Part shown: in pieces, positions 26,411 through 34,263 of the stretch
How the letters are laid out: every line of letters starts with the position of its first letter
Position numbering within the stretch: position 1 is the stretch's first letter
Origin: Bradyrhizobium yuanmingense
GTDB lineage: Bacteria; Pseudomonadota; Alphaproteobacteria; Rhizobiales; Xanthobacteraceae
DNA length: 64,000 nucleotides
Assembly (NCBI RefSeq): GCF_029167105.1
Contig: NZ_JARFML010000016.1
Location: forward strand, 62,001 to 126,000
Reading direction: 5' to 3'
The notes under the pieces: model-generated
Told to the model about the DNA's origin: nothing
Database searches by the model: none
The model's input: only the letters and a program-made list of their open reading frames with translations
Program-made: the position numbers and the translations under genes

Positions 26411-27547
26411 ATGCCAGGAGAATACGACGTCGCCGTCGTCGGCGGCGGACTGCTCGGCTCCGCTATTGCCTGGGGCCTCGGCCGGCTCGGCAAGAAGGTC
26501 GCCGTGCTCGACGAAGGCGACATCACCAAGCGCGCCTCGCGCGCGAACTTCGCGCTGGTGTGGGTGCAGAGCAAGGGGCTCGGCATGCCCGCCTATACGG
26601 TGTGGACCGTGCAGGCCTCGCAGGCATGGAGCCGGCTTGCTTCCGAGCTGAAGCAGCAGACCGGCCTCGACGTTGCCCTGCAGCAGAATGGCGGCTTTCA
26701 TCTCACGCTCGGTGAGGACGAATTCGGCCAGCGCACCGAGCTGGTCAAGCGCATGCACAACCAGGTCGGCGCGGCCGACTACAAGATGGAGATGCTGCGG
26801 TCGTCCGAGGTGAAGGAGGCGCTGCCGCTGATAGGCCCCGAGGTCTCCGGCGGCAGCTATTGCCCGCTCGACGGCCACGTCAATTCGCTGCGCACGTTCC
26901 GCGCGTTTCACACCGGCTTCATTGCGTTCGGCATCGACTATTTTCCGGAGCGCCCGGTCTCGGCGATCAGCAAGAGCGGTGGCGAATTTCGCCTGACGAC
27001 GCCGCAGGGCGAGCTGCGTGCCGCCAAGATCGTGCTCGCCGCCGGCAACGCCAACCAGACGCTGGCGCCGATGGTCGGCCTCTTTGCGCCGATGGGCCCG
27101 ACCCGCGGCCAGGTCGTCGTGACCGAGCGCACCATGCCGTTCCTGCCGCATCCGCTGACCACGATCCGCCAGACCGACGAGGGCACGGTGATGATCGGCG
27201 ACAGCAAGGAGGACGAGCTGGACGACCGCACGCTGAAGCCGTCGATCAGCGGTGTCATGGCCGATCGCGCGCAACGCATGTTTCCGCATCTGGGGCGGCT
27301 CAACGTGGTCAGGAGCTGGTCCGGCATTCGCGTCATGCCGCAGGACGGTTTTCCGATCTACGACCAGTCGGAGACGCATCCCGGCGCCTTCGTCGCCTGC
27401 TGCCATTCCGGCGTGACGCTCGCCTCCAACCACGCCTTCGAGATCGCACGCATGGTGGCGCAGGGCGCGCTCGAGCCGGAGCTGGTCGGCGCGTTCTCGG
27501 CCAGCCGTTTTGGCGGCGCCGGTGCTGCGAACAGCAGCGGCTACTAG
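26411..27547 (+). CDS. FAD-dependent oxidoreductase, DAO family (dehydrogenase subunit)
   Basis: A 378-aa D-amino acid oxidase-type flavoprotein. The FAD-binding Rossmann motif V-V-G-G-G-L-L-G-S-A is at residues 9-18, followed by the acidic end of beta-2 (V-L-D-E-G). Family members oxidise secondary amines or imino acids, as in sarcosine, opine and D-hydroxyproline dehydrogenases (LhpBEF, OoxAB, HcnABC). It opens a four-gene set with a small 2Fe-2S protein, a large pyridine-nucleotide-type flavoprotein and a second DAO-type protein. Electrons would pass to the chain rather than to oxygen in the known complexes. Confidence 0.85.
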   Translation: MPGEYDVAVVGGGLLGSAIAWGLGRLGKKVAVLDEGDITKRASRANFALVWVQSKGLGMPAYTVWTVQASQAWSRLASELKQQTGLDVALQQNGGFHLTLGEDEFGQRTELVKRMHNQVGAADYKMEMLRSSEVKEALPLIGPEVSGGSYCPLDGHVNSLRTFRAFHTGFIAFGIDYFPERPVSAISKSGGEFRLTTPQGELRAAKIVLAAGNANQTLAPMVGLFAPMGPTRGQVVVTERTMPFLPHPLTTIRQTDEGTVMIGDSKEDELDDRTLKPSISGVMADRAQRMFPHLGRLNVVRSWSGIRVMPQDGFPIYDQSETHPGAFVACCHSGVTLASNHAFEIARMVAQGALEPELVGAFSASRFGGAGAANSSGY

Positions 27548-27578
27548 AGATTCTGAGAAGGAGCCAAGAGGCATCCCC

Positions 27579-27875
27579 ATGTTCAAGCGATCCGAACAGG
27601 ACAAGCGGCCACAGGTGCAGATCTTCGTCGACGGCGTCGCCGTCGCGGCGCGCCAGGGCGACACCGTTTCTGCCGCGCTACTAGCCTCCGGCTGCGACGC
27701 ACGGCGTTCCACCGCTGTCAGCGGCGCGCGGCGTCTACCTTATTGCATGATGGGCGTCTGCTTCGACTGCCTCGTCACCATCGACGGCGTTGGCAACCGG
27801 CAAGGGTGCCTCGTGCCGGTCGCAGAGGGCATGCAGATCGAAATCCAGAAGGGCAAGCGGGAGATCGGAAAATGA
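27579..27875 (+). CDS. small (2Fe-2S)-binding subunit of the dehydrogenase
   Basis: A 98-aa ferredoxin-like protein (Fer2_4 type) from the ATG at 27579. Four cysteines follow the plant-type pattern: Cys56, Cys61, Cys64 (Y-C-M-M-G-V-C-F-D-C) and Cys77. It corresponds to the gamma subunit LhpF/HcnA of three-part amine dehydrogenases and carries electrons between the flavoproteins. Its stop overlaps the start of the large flavoprotein gene (ATGA at 27872). Confidence 0.88.
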   Translation: MFKRSEQDKRPQVQIFVDGVAVAARQGDTVSAALLASGCDARRSTAVSGARRLPYCMMGVCFDCLVTIDGVGNRQGCLVPVAEGMQIEIQKGKREIGK

Positions 27876-29290
27876 GCGTGGCTCCCAAGCGCGAAGCCTA
27901 TGACGTTGTGGTGATCGGCGCCGGCCCTGCCGGCCTTGCTGCTGCCGCAACATCCGCCGAGGCCGGCCTCTCGACGCTGCTGCTCGACGAAAACATCGGC
28001 CCCGGTGGCCAGGTGTTCCGCGCGATTTCCTCGACGCCGGTCACAGAGCGCAATCAGCTCGGCGCCGATTATTGGGTCGGGGCCGATCTCGTGCAGTCAC
28101 TGCGCGCGAGCAATGCGGAGGTGATCCAGCGTGCGACGGTCTGGAGCCTCGACCGCAATCTCGATATCGCTGTCTCGATCGGCGGCGCGTCCGCTTTCGT
28201 CAGGGCCAAGCGCGTGATCCTCGCGACCGGCGCGCTGGAACGGCCGTTCCCGATTCCCGGCTGGACGCTGCCGGGCGTGATGACCGCGGGCGCGGCGCAG
28301 ACCATGCTGAAATCGTCGGCCCTGGTGCCCGACGGACGCACGGTGATCGCAGGGCAGGGGCCGCTGCTCTGGCTGCTCGCCGCGCAGATCCTGCGGCTTG
28401 GCGGCCGCATCGATCGCATCCTTGACACCACCGAGCGCGGCAATTATTTCGCCGCGCTCCCGCACGCTTTCGCCTTCCTGACCTCGCCCTATTTCGCCAA
28501 GGGCCTGTCGATGATGCGCGAGGTGAAGGCGAAGGTGCAGGTCGTCTCTGGCGTGACCGAACTCTCTGCAGCCGGTGACGGCCAGCTTGCGAGTGTGAGC
28601 TATGTCGCGGGCAGCAAGCGCGAGACCATTCCCGCCGATCTGTTGCTGCTGCATCAGGGTGTCGTGCCCAACGTCAATCTGGCGATGTCCGCCGGCATCG
28701 AGCATAGCTGGGATGACCTGCAGCTCTGCTGGTCGCCGGTGCTGGACGCGAGCGGCAATTCGTCGGTGGCCGGCATCGCGATCGCCGGCGATGGGGCAGG
28801 AATTGGCGGAGCGAATGCCGCCGTGGTTCGCGGTCGCATTGCGGCGCGCGCGGCGGTGGAAGCGCTGTCGCCTGCGGAAGCTGCAAAGCTTCCCGCAATG
28901 GCAGCGCTCCGCGCCGATCTCGCCAAGGCCGAGCGTGGCCGCCTGTTTCTCGACACACTGTTCCGCCCCGCGCCGCAGTTCCGGATTCCATCGGGCGACA
29001 CCATCGTCTGCCGTTGCGAGGAGGTGACCGCGAAGGACGTTCTCGATTCCGTCGCGATCGGCGCGACCGGCCCGAACCAGCTCAAGGCCTATCGCCGCAC
29101 TGGCATGGGCCCGTGCCAGGGCCGGCTCTGCGGCCTCACCGTCACCGAGCTGATGGCGCAGGCGCGCGGCAAGACCCCGCAGGAGATCGGCTATTACCGG
29201 CTGCGCGCGCCGGTGAAGCCGATCACGCTGGCCGAGCTCGCCGCCGTTCCGAAGAGCGAGACCGACGTCAAGGCCGTGGTGCGCGGATGA
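27872..29290 (+). CDS. NAD(P)/FAD-type subunit of the dehydrogenase, with BFD-like cysteine motif
   Basis: A 472-aa flavoprotein. The FAD motif V-I-G-A-G-P-A-G-L-A-A is at about 15-25 and A-T-G-A-L-E-R-P-F-P marks the family of opine oxidase A/HcnB/LhpE subunits. Near the C-terminus C-R-C-E-E-V (about 379-384) and G-P-C-Q-G-R-L-C-G (about 412-420) supply four cysteines for a BFD-like 2Fe-2S centre. It overlaps the 98-aa iron-sulfur gene and the following DAO gene by 4 bp each, as expected for subunits of one complex. Confidence 0.87.
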   Translation: MSVAPKREAYDVVVIGAGPAGLAAAATSAEAGLSTLLLDENIGPGGQVFRAISSTPVTERNQLGADYWVGADLVQSLRASNAEVIQRATVWSLDRNLDIAVSIGGASAFVRAKRVILATGALERPFPIPGWTLPGVMTAGAAQTMLKSSALVPDGRTVIAGQGPLLWLLAAQILRLGGRIDRILDTTERGNYFAALPHAFAFLTSPYFAKGLSMMREVKAKVQVVSGVTELSAAGDGQLASVSYVAGSKRETIPADLLLLHQGVVPNVNLAMSAGIEHSWDDLQLCWSPVLDASGNSSVAGIAIAGDGAGIGGANAAVVRGRIAARAAVEALSPAEAAKLPAMAALRADLAKAERGRLFLDTLFRPAPQFRIPSGDTIVCRCEEVTAKDVLDSVAIGATGPNQLKAYRRTGMGPCQGRLCGLTVTELMAQARGKTPQEIGYYRLRAPVKPITLAELAAVPKSETDVKAVVRG

Positions 29291-30408
29291 GCACAAACGT
29301 GGATGCGATCGTCATTGGCGGCGGCATCCACGGATGCTCGACAACGCTGCATCTGTGTCTCGCGGGCCTGAAGCCGGTGCTGATCGAAAAGGACTATGCC
29401 GGCCGCCACGCCTCGGGCGTCAATGCCGGTGGTGTCCGTCAGCTCGCCCGGCACATCCCGGAGATTCCGCTCTCGATCCGCTCGATGGGCATCTGGGAGA
29501 AGATCACGGATCTCCTCGACGACGATTGCAGCTTCGAGAGCTACGGACAGGTGCTGGTGGCCGAGAACGAGGACGAACTCGCCCTCTGCCGCGCGCGCGT
29601 CGCCGAACTCAATGCGCTGGGCTTTACCCACGAAGAACTGATCGACGCCACCGAATTGCGCCGACTGGTTCCTGCGGTGGCCGAGACCTGTCCCGGCGGC
29701 CTGGTTTCCCGCCGCGACGGCGCGGCCAATCCGGCCCAGACGACGACGGCGTTCCGCCGCAAGGCCGAGCAGTTAGGTGCGACCGTGCGCGAAGGCGTAG
29801 CGGCCGGCAACATCCGCCACAACGACGGTCTCTGGCACGTCGATGCGGGTTCGGAGAGCTTTGCCGCGCCGGTGCTGGTCAATGCGGCCGGCGCCTGGGC
29901 GGGCAGGATCGCGGCTGATCTCGGCGAGCCGGTGCCGGTCGAGACCGTGGCGCCGATGCTGATGATCACCTCGCGCGTTCCGCACTTCATCGATCCCGTC
30001 GTGATCCTGCGCGGACGAAAGCTCTCCTTCAAGCAGTTCAAGAACGGCACCGTGCTGATTGGCGGCGGCCATCTGGCGACGCCCTACCAGGACCGCAACG
30101 AGACGGTGCTGGACTGGAAGAGCCTTGCGACCAGCGCGCAGACCGTGTTCGAGCTGTTTCCGGTGATGCGTAGCGCCACCATCGTCCGGGCCTGGGCCGG
30201 CATCGAGGCCAAGATGAAGGATGACATCCCCGTGTTCGGGCCGAGCTCGCGTCACAAGGGGCTTTATCACCAGTTCGGCTTCTCGCTGCACGGCTTTCAG
30301 CTCGGCCCCGGCGCCGGCGCCGTGATGGCGGAGTTGATCGTCAACGGCGGCACCCAGACCCGCGTCAGCGAACTCGGCATCGGCCGCTTCCACCCTTCCA
30401 CGCTCTAG
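29287..30408 (+). CDS. second FAD-dependent DAO-family subunit
   Basis: A 373-aa DAO-family flavoprotein, ATG at 29287. FAD motif I-V-I-G-G-G-I-H-G-C-S; H-A-S-G-V-N-A-G-G-V-R-Q after it is typical of sarcosine/opine oxidase beta subunits; the C-terminal G-F-S-L-H-G-F-Q-L-G-P-G is the FAD end motif. Together with the DAO protein at 26411 this gives two related catalytic candidates in one operon. They may be alternative catalytic subunits or parts of a heterotetramer like tetrameric sarcosine oxidase. Ends just before a palindromic repeat. Confidence 0.86.
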   Translation: MSTNVDAIVIGGGIHGCSTTLHLCLAGLKPVLIEKDYAGRHASGVNAGGVRQLARHIPEIPLSIRSMGIWEKITDLLDDDCSFESYGQVLVAENEDELALCRARVAELNALGFTHEELIDATELRRLVPAVAETCPGGLVSRRDGAANPAQTTTAFRRKAEQLGATVREGVAAGNIRHNDGLWHVDAGSESFAAPVLVNAAGAWAGRIAADLGEPVPVETVAPMLMITSRVPHFIDPVVILRGRKLSFKQFKNGTVLIGGGHLATPYQDRNETVLDWKSLATSAQTVFELFPVMRSATIVRAWAGIEAKMKDDIPVFGPSSRHKGLYHQFGFSLHGFQLGPGAGAVMAELIVNGGTQTRVSELGIGRFHPSTL

Positions 30409-30453
30409 CATGATCCGGAAAAGTGTGTATCGGTTTTCCGAAAAGATCATGCT
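30408..30453. repeat. short palindromic repeat between dehydrogenase and RidA genes
   Basis: GCATGATC-CGGAAAA and TTTTCCG-AAAAGATCATGC face each other across about 15 bases. This hyphenated palindrome is a familiar dispersed element in Bradyrhizobium intergenic DNA (recalled, not searched). It sits inside the operon and could shape transcript stability. Confidence 0.6.
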
Positions 30454-30477
30454 CAAACAAAGGAACAAGAGAACATC

Positions 30478-30825
30478 ATGAGCATCACCCGCAACATCCG
30501 CACGCCCATCATGCATCGCGCTGTCGAAGCCAATGGCTTCGTCTTTCTCGGCGGCACCATTGCCGACGACACCTCGGTTTCCATGGGTGACCAGACCCGC
30601 AACATCCTCGGCAAGATCGCCGGCTATCTGAAGGAAGCGGGAACTGACAAGTCGCGCGTGGTCAGCGCCTCGATCTTCGTCACCGATCTCTCCAAGAAGA
30701 AGGAGATGGATGCGGCCTGGACCGAATTCTTCGGCGACAACCTGCCGACCCGCGCCACCGTCGGCGTCGCCGATCTCGGCGGTGGCGCGCTAATTGAGGT
30801 GGTGGTGACCGCGCTCAAGGGCTGA
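30478..30825 (+). CDS. RidA family (YjgF/YER057c) imine deaminase-like protein
   Basis: A 115-aa protein from the ATG at 30478. It has family features: F-L-G-G-T-I-A-D-D, Q-T-R-N-I-L-G-K-I, the S-A-S-I-F-V-T-D-L segment and the conserved Arg in L-P-T-R-A-T-V-G-V. RidA proteins hydrolyse reactive enamine and imine intermediates. Its place after an amine or imino acid dehydrogenase operon fits a role in clearing the imine product. It is 69 bp downstream, with a palindromic repeat between, and a hairpin follows. Confidence 0.9.
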   Translation: MSITRNIRTPIMHRAVEANGFVFLGGTIADDTSVSMGDQTRNILGKIAGYLKEAGTDKSRVVSASIFVTDLSKKKEMDAAWTEFFGDNLPTRATVGVADLGGGALIEVVVTALKG

Positions 30826-30829
30826 TGGC

Positions 30830-30884
30830 GCGCGGCGAGGAAGGACGACAGCGCCCATCACGCTGTTGTCTCCTCGTGCCGCGC
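30830..30884 (+). terminator. long hairpin after the RidA gene
   Basis: GCGCGGC (30830-30836) pairs with GCCGCGC (30878-30884), with further pairing inward (AGGA/TCCT, CAGCG/CGCTG). There is no clear U-run, so it is a probable rather than a classical terminator of the importer/dehydrogenase operon. Confidence 0.45.
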
Positions 30885-30996
30885 CTTGATCTCGCCCTTT
30901 GATGGGACTAGTTAGAGAGTTCCTCAATCAGGATCTTCGCAGCCATGGATTTCACCCCGACCGCAACGCCCATCCGCCTTGCTCACGGGGAATTCC

Positions 30997-32610
30997 ATGC
31001 CTGCTTCAATCATCCTGTCGAACCTGTCGCTGTCCACGCCTGACGGGCGCTCTCTCTTCTCAAACCTCGATCTGACATTCGGCGCCGAGCGAACTGGTCT
31101 CGTCGGCCGTAACGGCGTTGGCAAGACGACGCTGCTTGCGTCGATGCTCGGCGAACATATTCCTCAGTCGGGACGCGTTCTGATCAACGGCACTATCGGC
31201 TTGTTACGCCAGGACGTGCAGGTTCTTGCCGACGCGACCGTTGCGGATCTGTTCGGCGTGCGGCCGGCGCTCGAGTTGCTGCGCCGTGCCGAGCGGGGCG
31301 ACGCCTCCGCCGACGAGGTTGCTGCGGTCGACTGGACGCTCGAGACGCGGCTTGAGGCCGCGCTGGCGCGCCTCGGGTTCGATCCGTCTCCCGATACGGA
31401 GTTGTCGTGCCTGTCCGGTGGCCAGATCACGCGGGTTCGTCTCGCCGCGCTGGTGTTCGCCGCGCCTGACTTCCTGCTGCTGGACGAGCCCACCAACAAT
31501 CTCGACCAGGACGGACGCAAGGCCGTCACCGATCTGCTGGCTGCCTGGCGCGGCGGCGCGATTATCGTCAGCCACGACCGGACACTGCTCGACACCATGG
31601 ATGCGATCGTCGAGCTGACGTCGCTCGGCGCGACGCGATATGGTGGCAATTGGAGCAGCTTTCGAACGCAGAAGGCCATCGAGCTCGAGGCTGTGAGGCA
31701 CGATCTCGCGCATGCCGAGAACCGCCTGTCCGAGATCGACGGGAGGGCGCAGCAGGCCGCGGAGAAGAAAGCGCGCAAGGACAGCGGCGGCAGAAAGAAG
31801 CGCGCCAAGGGCGACATGCCGCGCATCCTGGCCGGCGCCCGCAAGGATCGCAGCGAGGACACCGGCGGCAAGAATGCGCAAATCGCCGAGCGGCAGCGCG
31901 CGGAAGCGCTTCAAGCCATCGACACGGCGCGCCGGCGCATCGAGGTTCTCCAGCCGCTCTCGGTCAAGTTGCCCGCAACCGACCTGCCGGCGGGGAGGGA
32001 GGTGCTTTGGCTTGACGGTGTCAGCGCTGGCTTTTGGCCGGAGCAGCCTGTCGTGCGCGACCTCTCATTTGCGGTGGTCGGGCCGGAGCGCGTCGCGCTG
32101 GTCGGGCCCAATGGCTCCGGCAAGACGACGCTGCTGAAGCTCATCGTGGGCGAGCTGCGTCCGCTTGCGGGCATCGTGCGGGTCAGGCCGGATTTCGCGT
32201 TGTTCGACCAGAAGGTCAGCCTGCTCGACCCGGCGCGCTCCATCCTGGACAATTTTCGGCGTCTCAATCCGAAGGCCGGTGCGAACGAGTGCCATGCCGC
32301 GCTGGCCCGGTTCATGTTTCGCGCCGATGCCGCCTTGCAAATCGCCGGGAGCCTGAGTGGCGGGCAAATGTTCCGCGCGGGCCTCGCTTGCGTGCTGGGC
32401 GGGCAGCCGCCGCCGTCGCTGCTGATTCTGGACGAGCCGACCAATCATCTCGACTTCGAGTCCATCGAAGCCGTCGAGGCCGGCTTGCGGGCCTATGACG
32501 GCGCACTGCTGGTCGTCAGCCATGACGAGGCGTTCCTGCAGTCGATCGGGATCACGCAGCGGATCGAACTTGCCGCCAATCTGCCGCGCATCGATGGCGG
32601 GATCGTCTGA
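30997..32610 (+). CDS. ABC-F family ATPase
   Basis: A 537-aa soluble protein with two ABC domains and no membrane segment. I take the ATG at 30997 because CACGGGGAA lies just upstream. Domain 1: Walker A G-R-N-G-V-G-K-T, signature L-S-G-G-Q-I-T-R, Walker B L-L-L-D-E-P-T-N-N-L-D. A charged linker (about 225-310, Lys/Arg/Glu-rich) follows. Domain 2: G-P-N-G-S-G-K-T, L-S-G-G-Q-M-F-R, L-I-L-D-E-P-T-N-H-L-D. ABC-F proteins act on the ribosome, in translation or antibiotic protection. It stands alone, convergent with dctA. A 32-codon overlapping upstream frame starts at 30945. Confidence 0.9.
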   Translation: MPASIILSNLSLSTPDGRSLFSNLDLTFGAERTGLVGRNGVGKTTLLASMLGEHIPQSGRVLINGTIGLLRQDVQVLADATVADLFGVRPALELLRRAERGDASADEVAAVDWTLETRLEAALARLGFDPSPDTELSCLSGGQITRVRLAALVFAAPDFLLLDEPTNNLDQDGRKAVTDLLAAWRGGAIIVSHDRTLLDTMDAIVELTSLGATRYGGNWSSFRTQKAIELEAVRHDLAHAENRLSEIDGRAQQAAEKKARKDSGGRKKRAKGDMPRILAGARKDRSEDTGGKNAQIAERQRAEALQAIDTARRRIEVLQPLSVKLPATDLPAGREVLWLDGVSAGFWPEQPVVRDLSFAVVGPERVALVGPNGSGKTTLLKLIVGELRPLAGIVRVRPDFALFDQKVSLLDPARSILDNFRRLNPKAGANECHAALARFMFRADAALQIAGSLSGGQMFRAGLACVLGGQPPPSLLILDEPTNHLDFESIEAVEAGLRAYDGALLVVSHDEAFLQSIGITQRIELAANLPRIDGGIV

Positions 32611-32645
32611 TCCCGCCTGGCGCTCTGGATCTGGCTGTGATTTTC

Positions 32646-32679
32646 AAAAGCCCGACGCCCTGCCCCCAGCGCGTCGGGC
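32646..32679 (-). terminator. GC-rich hairpin between ABC-F and dctA genes
   Basis: GCCCGACGC (32650-32658) pairs perfectly with GCGTCGGGC (32671-32679). Read on the minus strand, the stem is followed by TTTT then GAAAA, giving a plausible intrinsic terminator for dctA; read on the plus strand it is followed by an A-run, so it is weaker for the ABC-F gene. Confidence 0.6.
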
Positions 32680-32802
32680 GGAAAAAATGAGTATAAATCC
32701 GTGATCCCAACGCCATTGTTGTGACGCGGGCCGCATCGATTTTCTACTCCGGGAAACTACCGCGTCGGAACCAGGCGCCGTCTGCCCACCGACTGCGCGG
32801 CC

Positions 32803-34137
32803 CTAGGACGCCGCGCCTCCACCCGGCTCCAGCGCCTCACCGATCTCCAGCGGATGCGCCATGGTCTCGTGCAGCGCGTCGCGGTCGAGCTCGCCTTCGG
32901 AGATGCTGATGACCACGCAGGCAACGCCATTGCCGATCAGGTTGGTGAGCGCGCGGCATTCACTCATGAACTTGTCGATGCCGACCAGGATCGCGATCGA
33001 CTGGATCGGGATATCAGGCACGATCGACAATGTCGCGGCGAGCGTGATGAAGCCGGCGCCGGTTACGCCCGAGGCGCCCTTGGAGGTGATCATGGCGATG
33101 CCGAGGATGCCGAGCTCCTGCCAGATGGTCAGATGGGTGTTGGTCGCCTGCGCCAGGAACAGCGTCGCCAGCGTCATGTAGATGTTGGTCCCATCGAGGT
33201 TGAAGCTGTAGCCGGTCGGGATCACGAGGCCGACCACCGAGCGTGAGGCGCCGAGATGCTCCATCTTCTGGATCATCTGCGGCAGCACGGTCTCGGAGGA
33301 GGAGGTGCCGAGCACGATCAAGAGCTCGTCCTTGATATAGGCGATGAAGCGCAGGATCGAGAAGCCGGCGAGCCGGGCGATCGAACCGAGCACGATCAGC
33401 ACGAACATGATGCTGGTCAGATAGAACGTGCCGATCAGCGCGGCGAGATTGAGCAGCGAGCCGAGGCCGTAGGCGCCGACGGTGAACGCCATCGCGCCGA
33501 AGGCGCCGATCGGCGCGACGCGCACGATGATGCGGATGATGCCGAAGAACATCTTCGCCGCCTTGTCGATCGCGTCCGCAATGGGCTCGCCGGCCTTGCC
33601 GAGGAAGGCGATGGCGAAGCCGGACAGGATCGAGATCAGCAGCACCTGCAAGAGGTCGCCGCGCGCGATCGCCCCGAGATAGCTGTCGGGAATGATCGCC
33701 ATCAGGTGGGCGACGATGCCCTCTTCGTGGGCCTTGGTGACGTAGGTCGCCACCGACTTGGGGTCGATCGTCGCCGGATTGATGTTGAAGCCGTGCCCGG
33801 GCTGGAGAATCTCGCCGACCAGAAGGCCGATCGCAAGGGCCACGGTCGAGACCGTCTCGAAATAGATCAGCGATTTCAGCCCGACCCGGCCGACCCGCTT
33901 CAGATCGCCCATCGAGGAGATGCCGTGCACCACGGTGCAGAAGATCACGGGCGCGATCATCATCTTGATCAGCGCGATGAAGCCGTCGCCGAGCGGCTTC
34001 AAGGCCTTGCCGAGATCGGGATAGACATAGCCGATGAGCACGCCGAGTGCGATCGCGATCAGCACCTGGATGTAGAGGATCTTGTACCAGGGCTGGTGCC
34101 GGCGCTGGAAGGCTGACGGGATCGCAATCTGTGTCAT
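32803..34137 (-). CDS. dctA: C4-dicarboxylate/H+ or Na+ symporter DctA
   Basis: A 444-aa SDF-family carrier from the ATG at 34137 (M-T-Q-I-A-I-P). Typical motifs: I-K-M-M-I-A-P-V-I-F near residue 60, the serine-rich reentrant loop G-T-S-S-S-E-T-V-L-P, and the transport core S-F-N-L-D-G-T. It has about eight membrane segments and the usual length. It imports succinate, fumarate or malate across the inner membrane. The closest divergent gene is a nucleobase permease; no dctBD two-component genes are adjacent, and I see no sigma-54 promoter upstream. Confidence 0.93.
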   Translation of the reverse strand: MTQIAIPSAFQRRHQPWYKILYIQVLIAIALGVLIGYVYPDLGKALKPLGDGFIALIKMMIAPVIFCTVVHGISSMGDLKRVGRVGLKSLIYFETVSTVALAIGLLVGEILQPGHGFNINPATIDPKSVATYVTKAHEEGIVAHLMAIIPDSYLGAIARGDLLQVLLISILSGFAIAFLGKAGEPIADAIDKAAKMFFGIIRIIVRVAPIGAFGAMAFTVGAYGLGSLLNLAALIGTFYLTSIMFVLIVLGSIARLAGFSILRFIAYIKDELLIVLGTSSSETVLPQMIQKMEHLGASRSVVGLVIPTGYSFNLDGTNIYMTLATLFLAQATNTHLTIWQELGILGIAMITSKGASGVTGAGFITLAATLSIVPDIPIQSIAILVGIDKFMSECRALTNLIGNGVACVVISISEGELDRDALHETMAHPLEIGEALEPGGGAAS

Positions 34138-34166
34138 AATGTAGGCTCGGGAACGGATTGATCGTG

Positions 34167-34182
34167 CATGATTTGCATCATG
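34167..34182. promoter_or_regulatory. perfect palindrome in the dctA/permease divergent promoter region
   Basis: CATGAT-TTGC-ATCATG is a perfect 16-bp palindrome, 30 bp upstream of the dctA start and 82 bp upstream of the permease start. Its place suggests an operator for one or both genes; the protein is unknown. Confidence 0.45.
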
Positions 34183-34263
34183 TGATGGGCGCCGCAGAAG
34201 CGACAATCACATTTTTATCTGTTGGCACGACCATCGGTCGTTGCGCCGAACTTGGGTGGAAAC

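Noticed and set aside
34223..34240. TGGCACG before the nucleobase permease as a sigma-54 promoter
   Set aside because: The TTGC that follows is 11 bases away instead of 4, so spacing rules it out.
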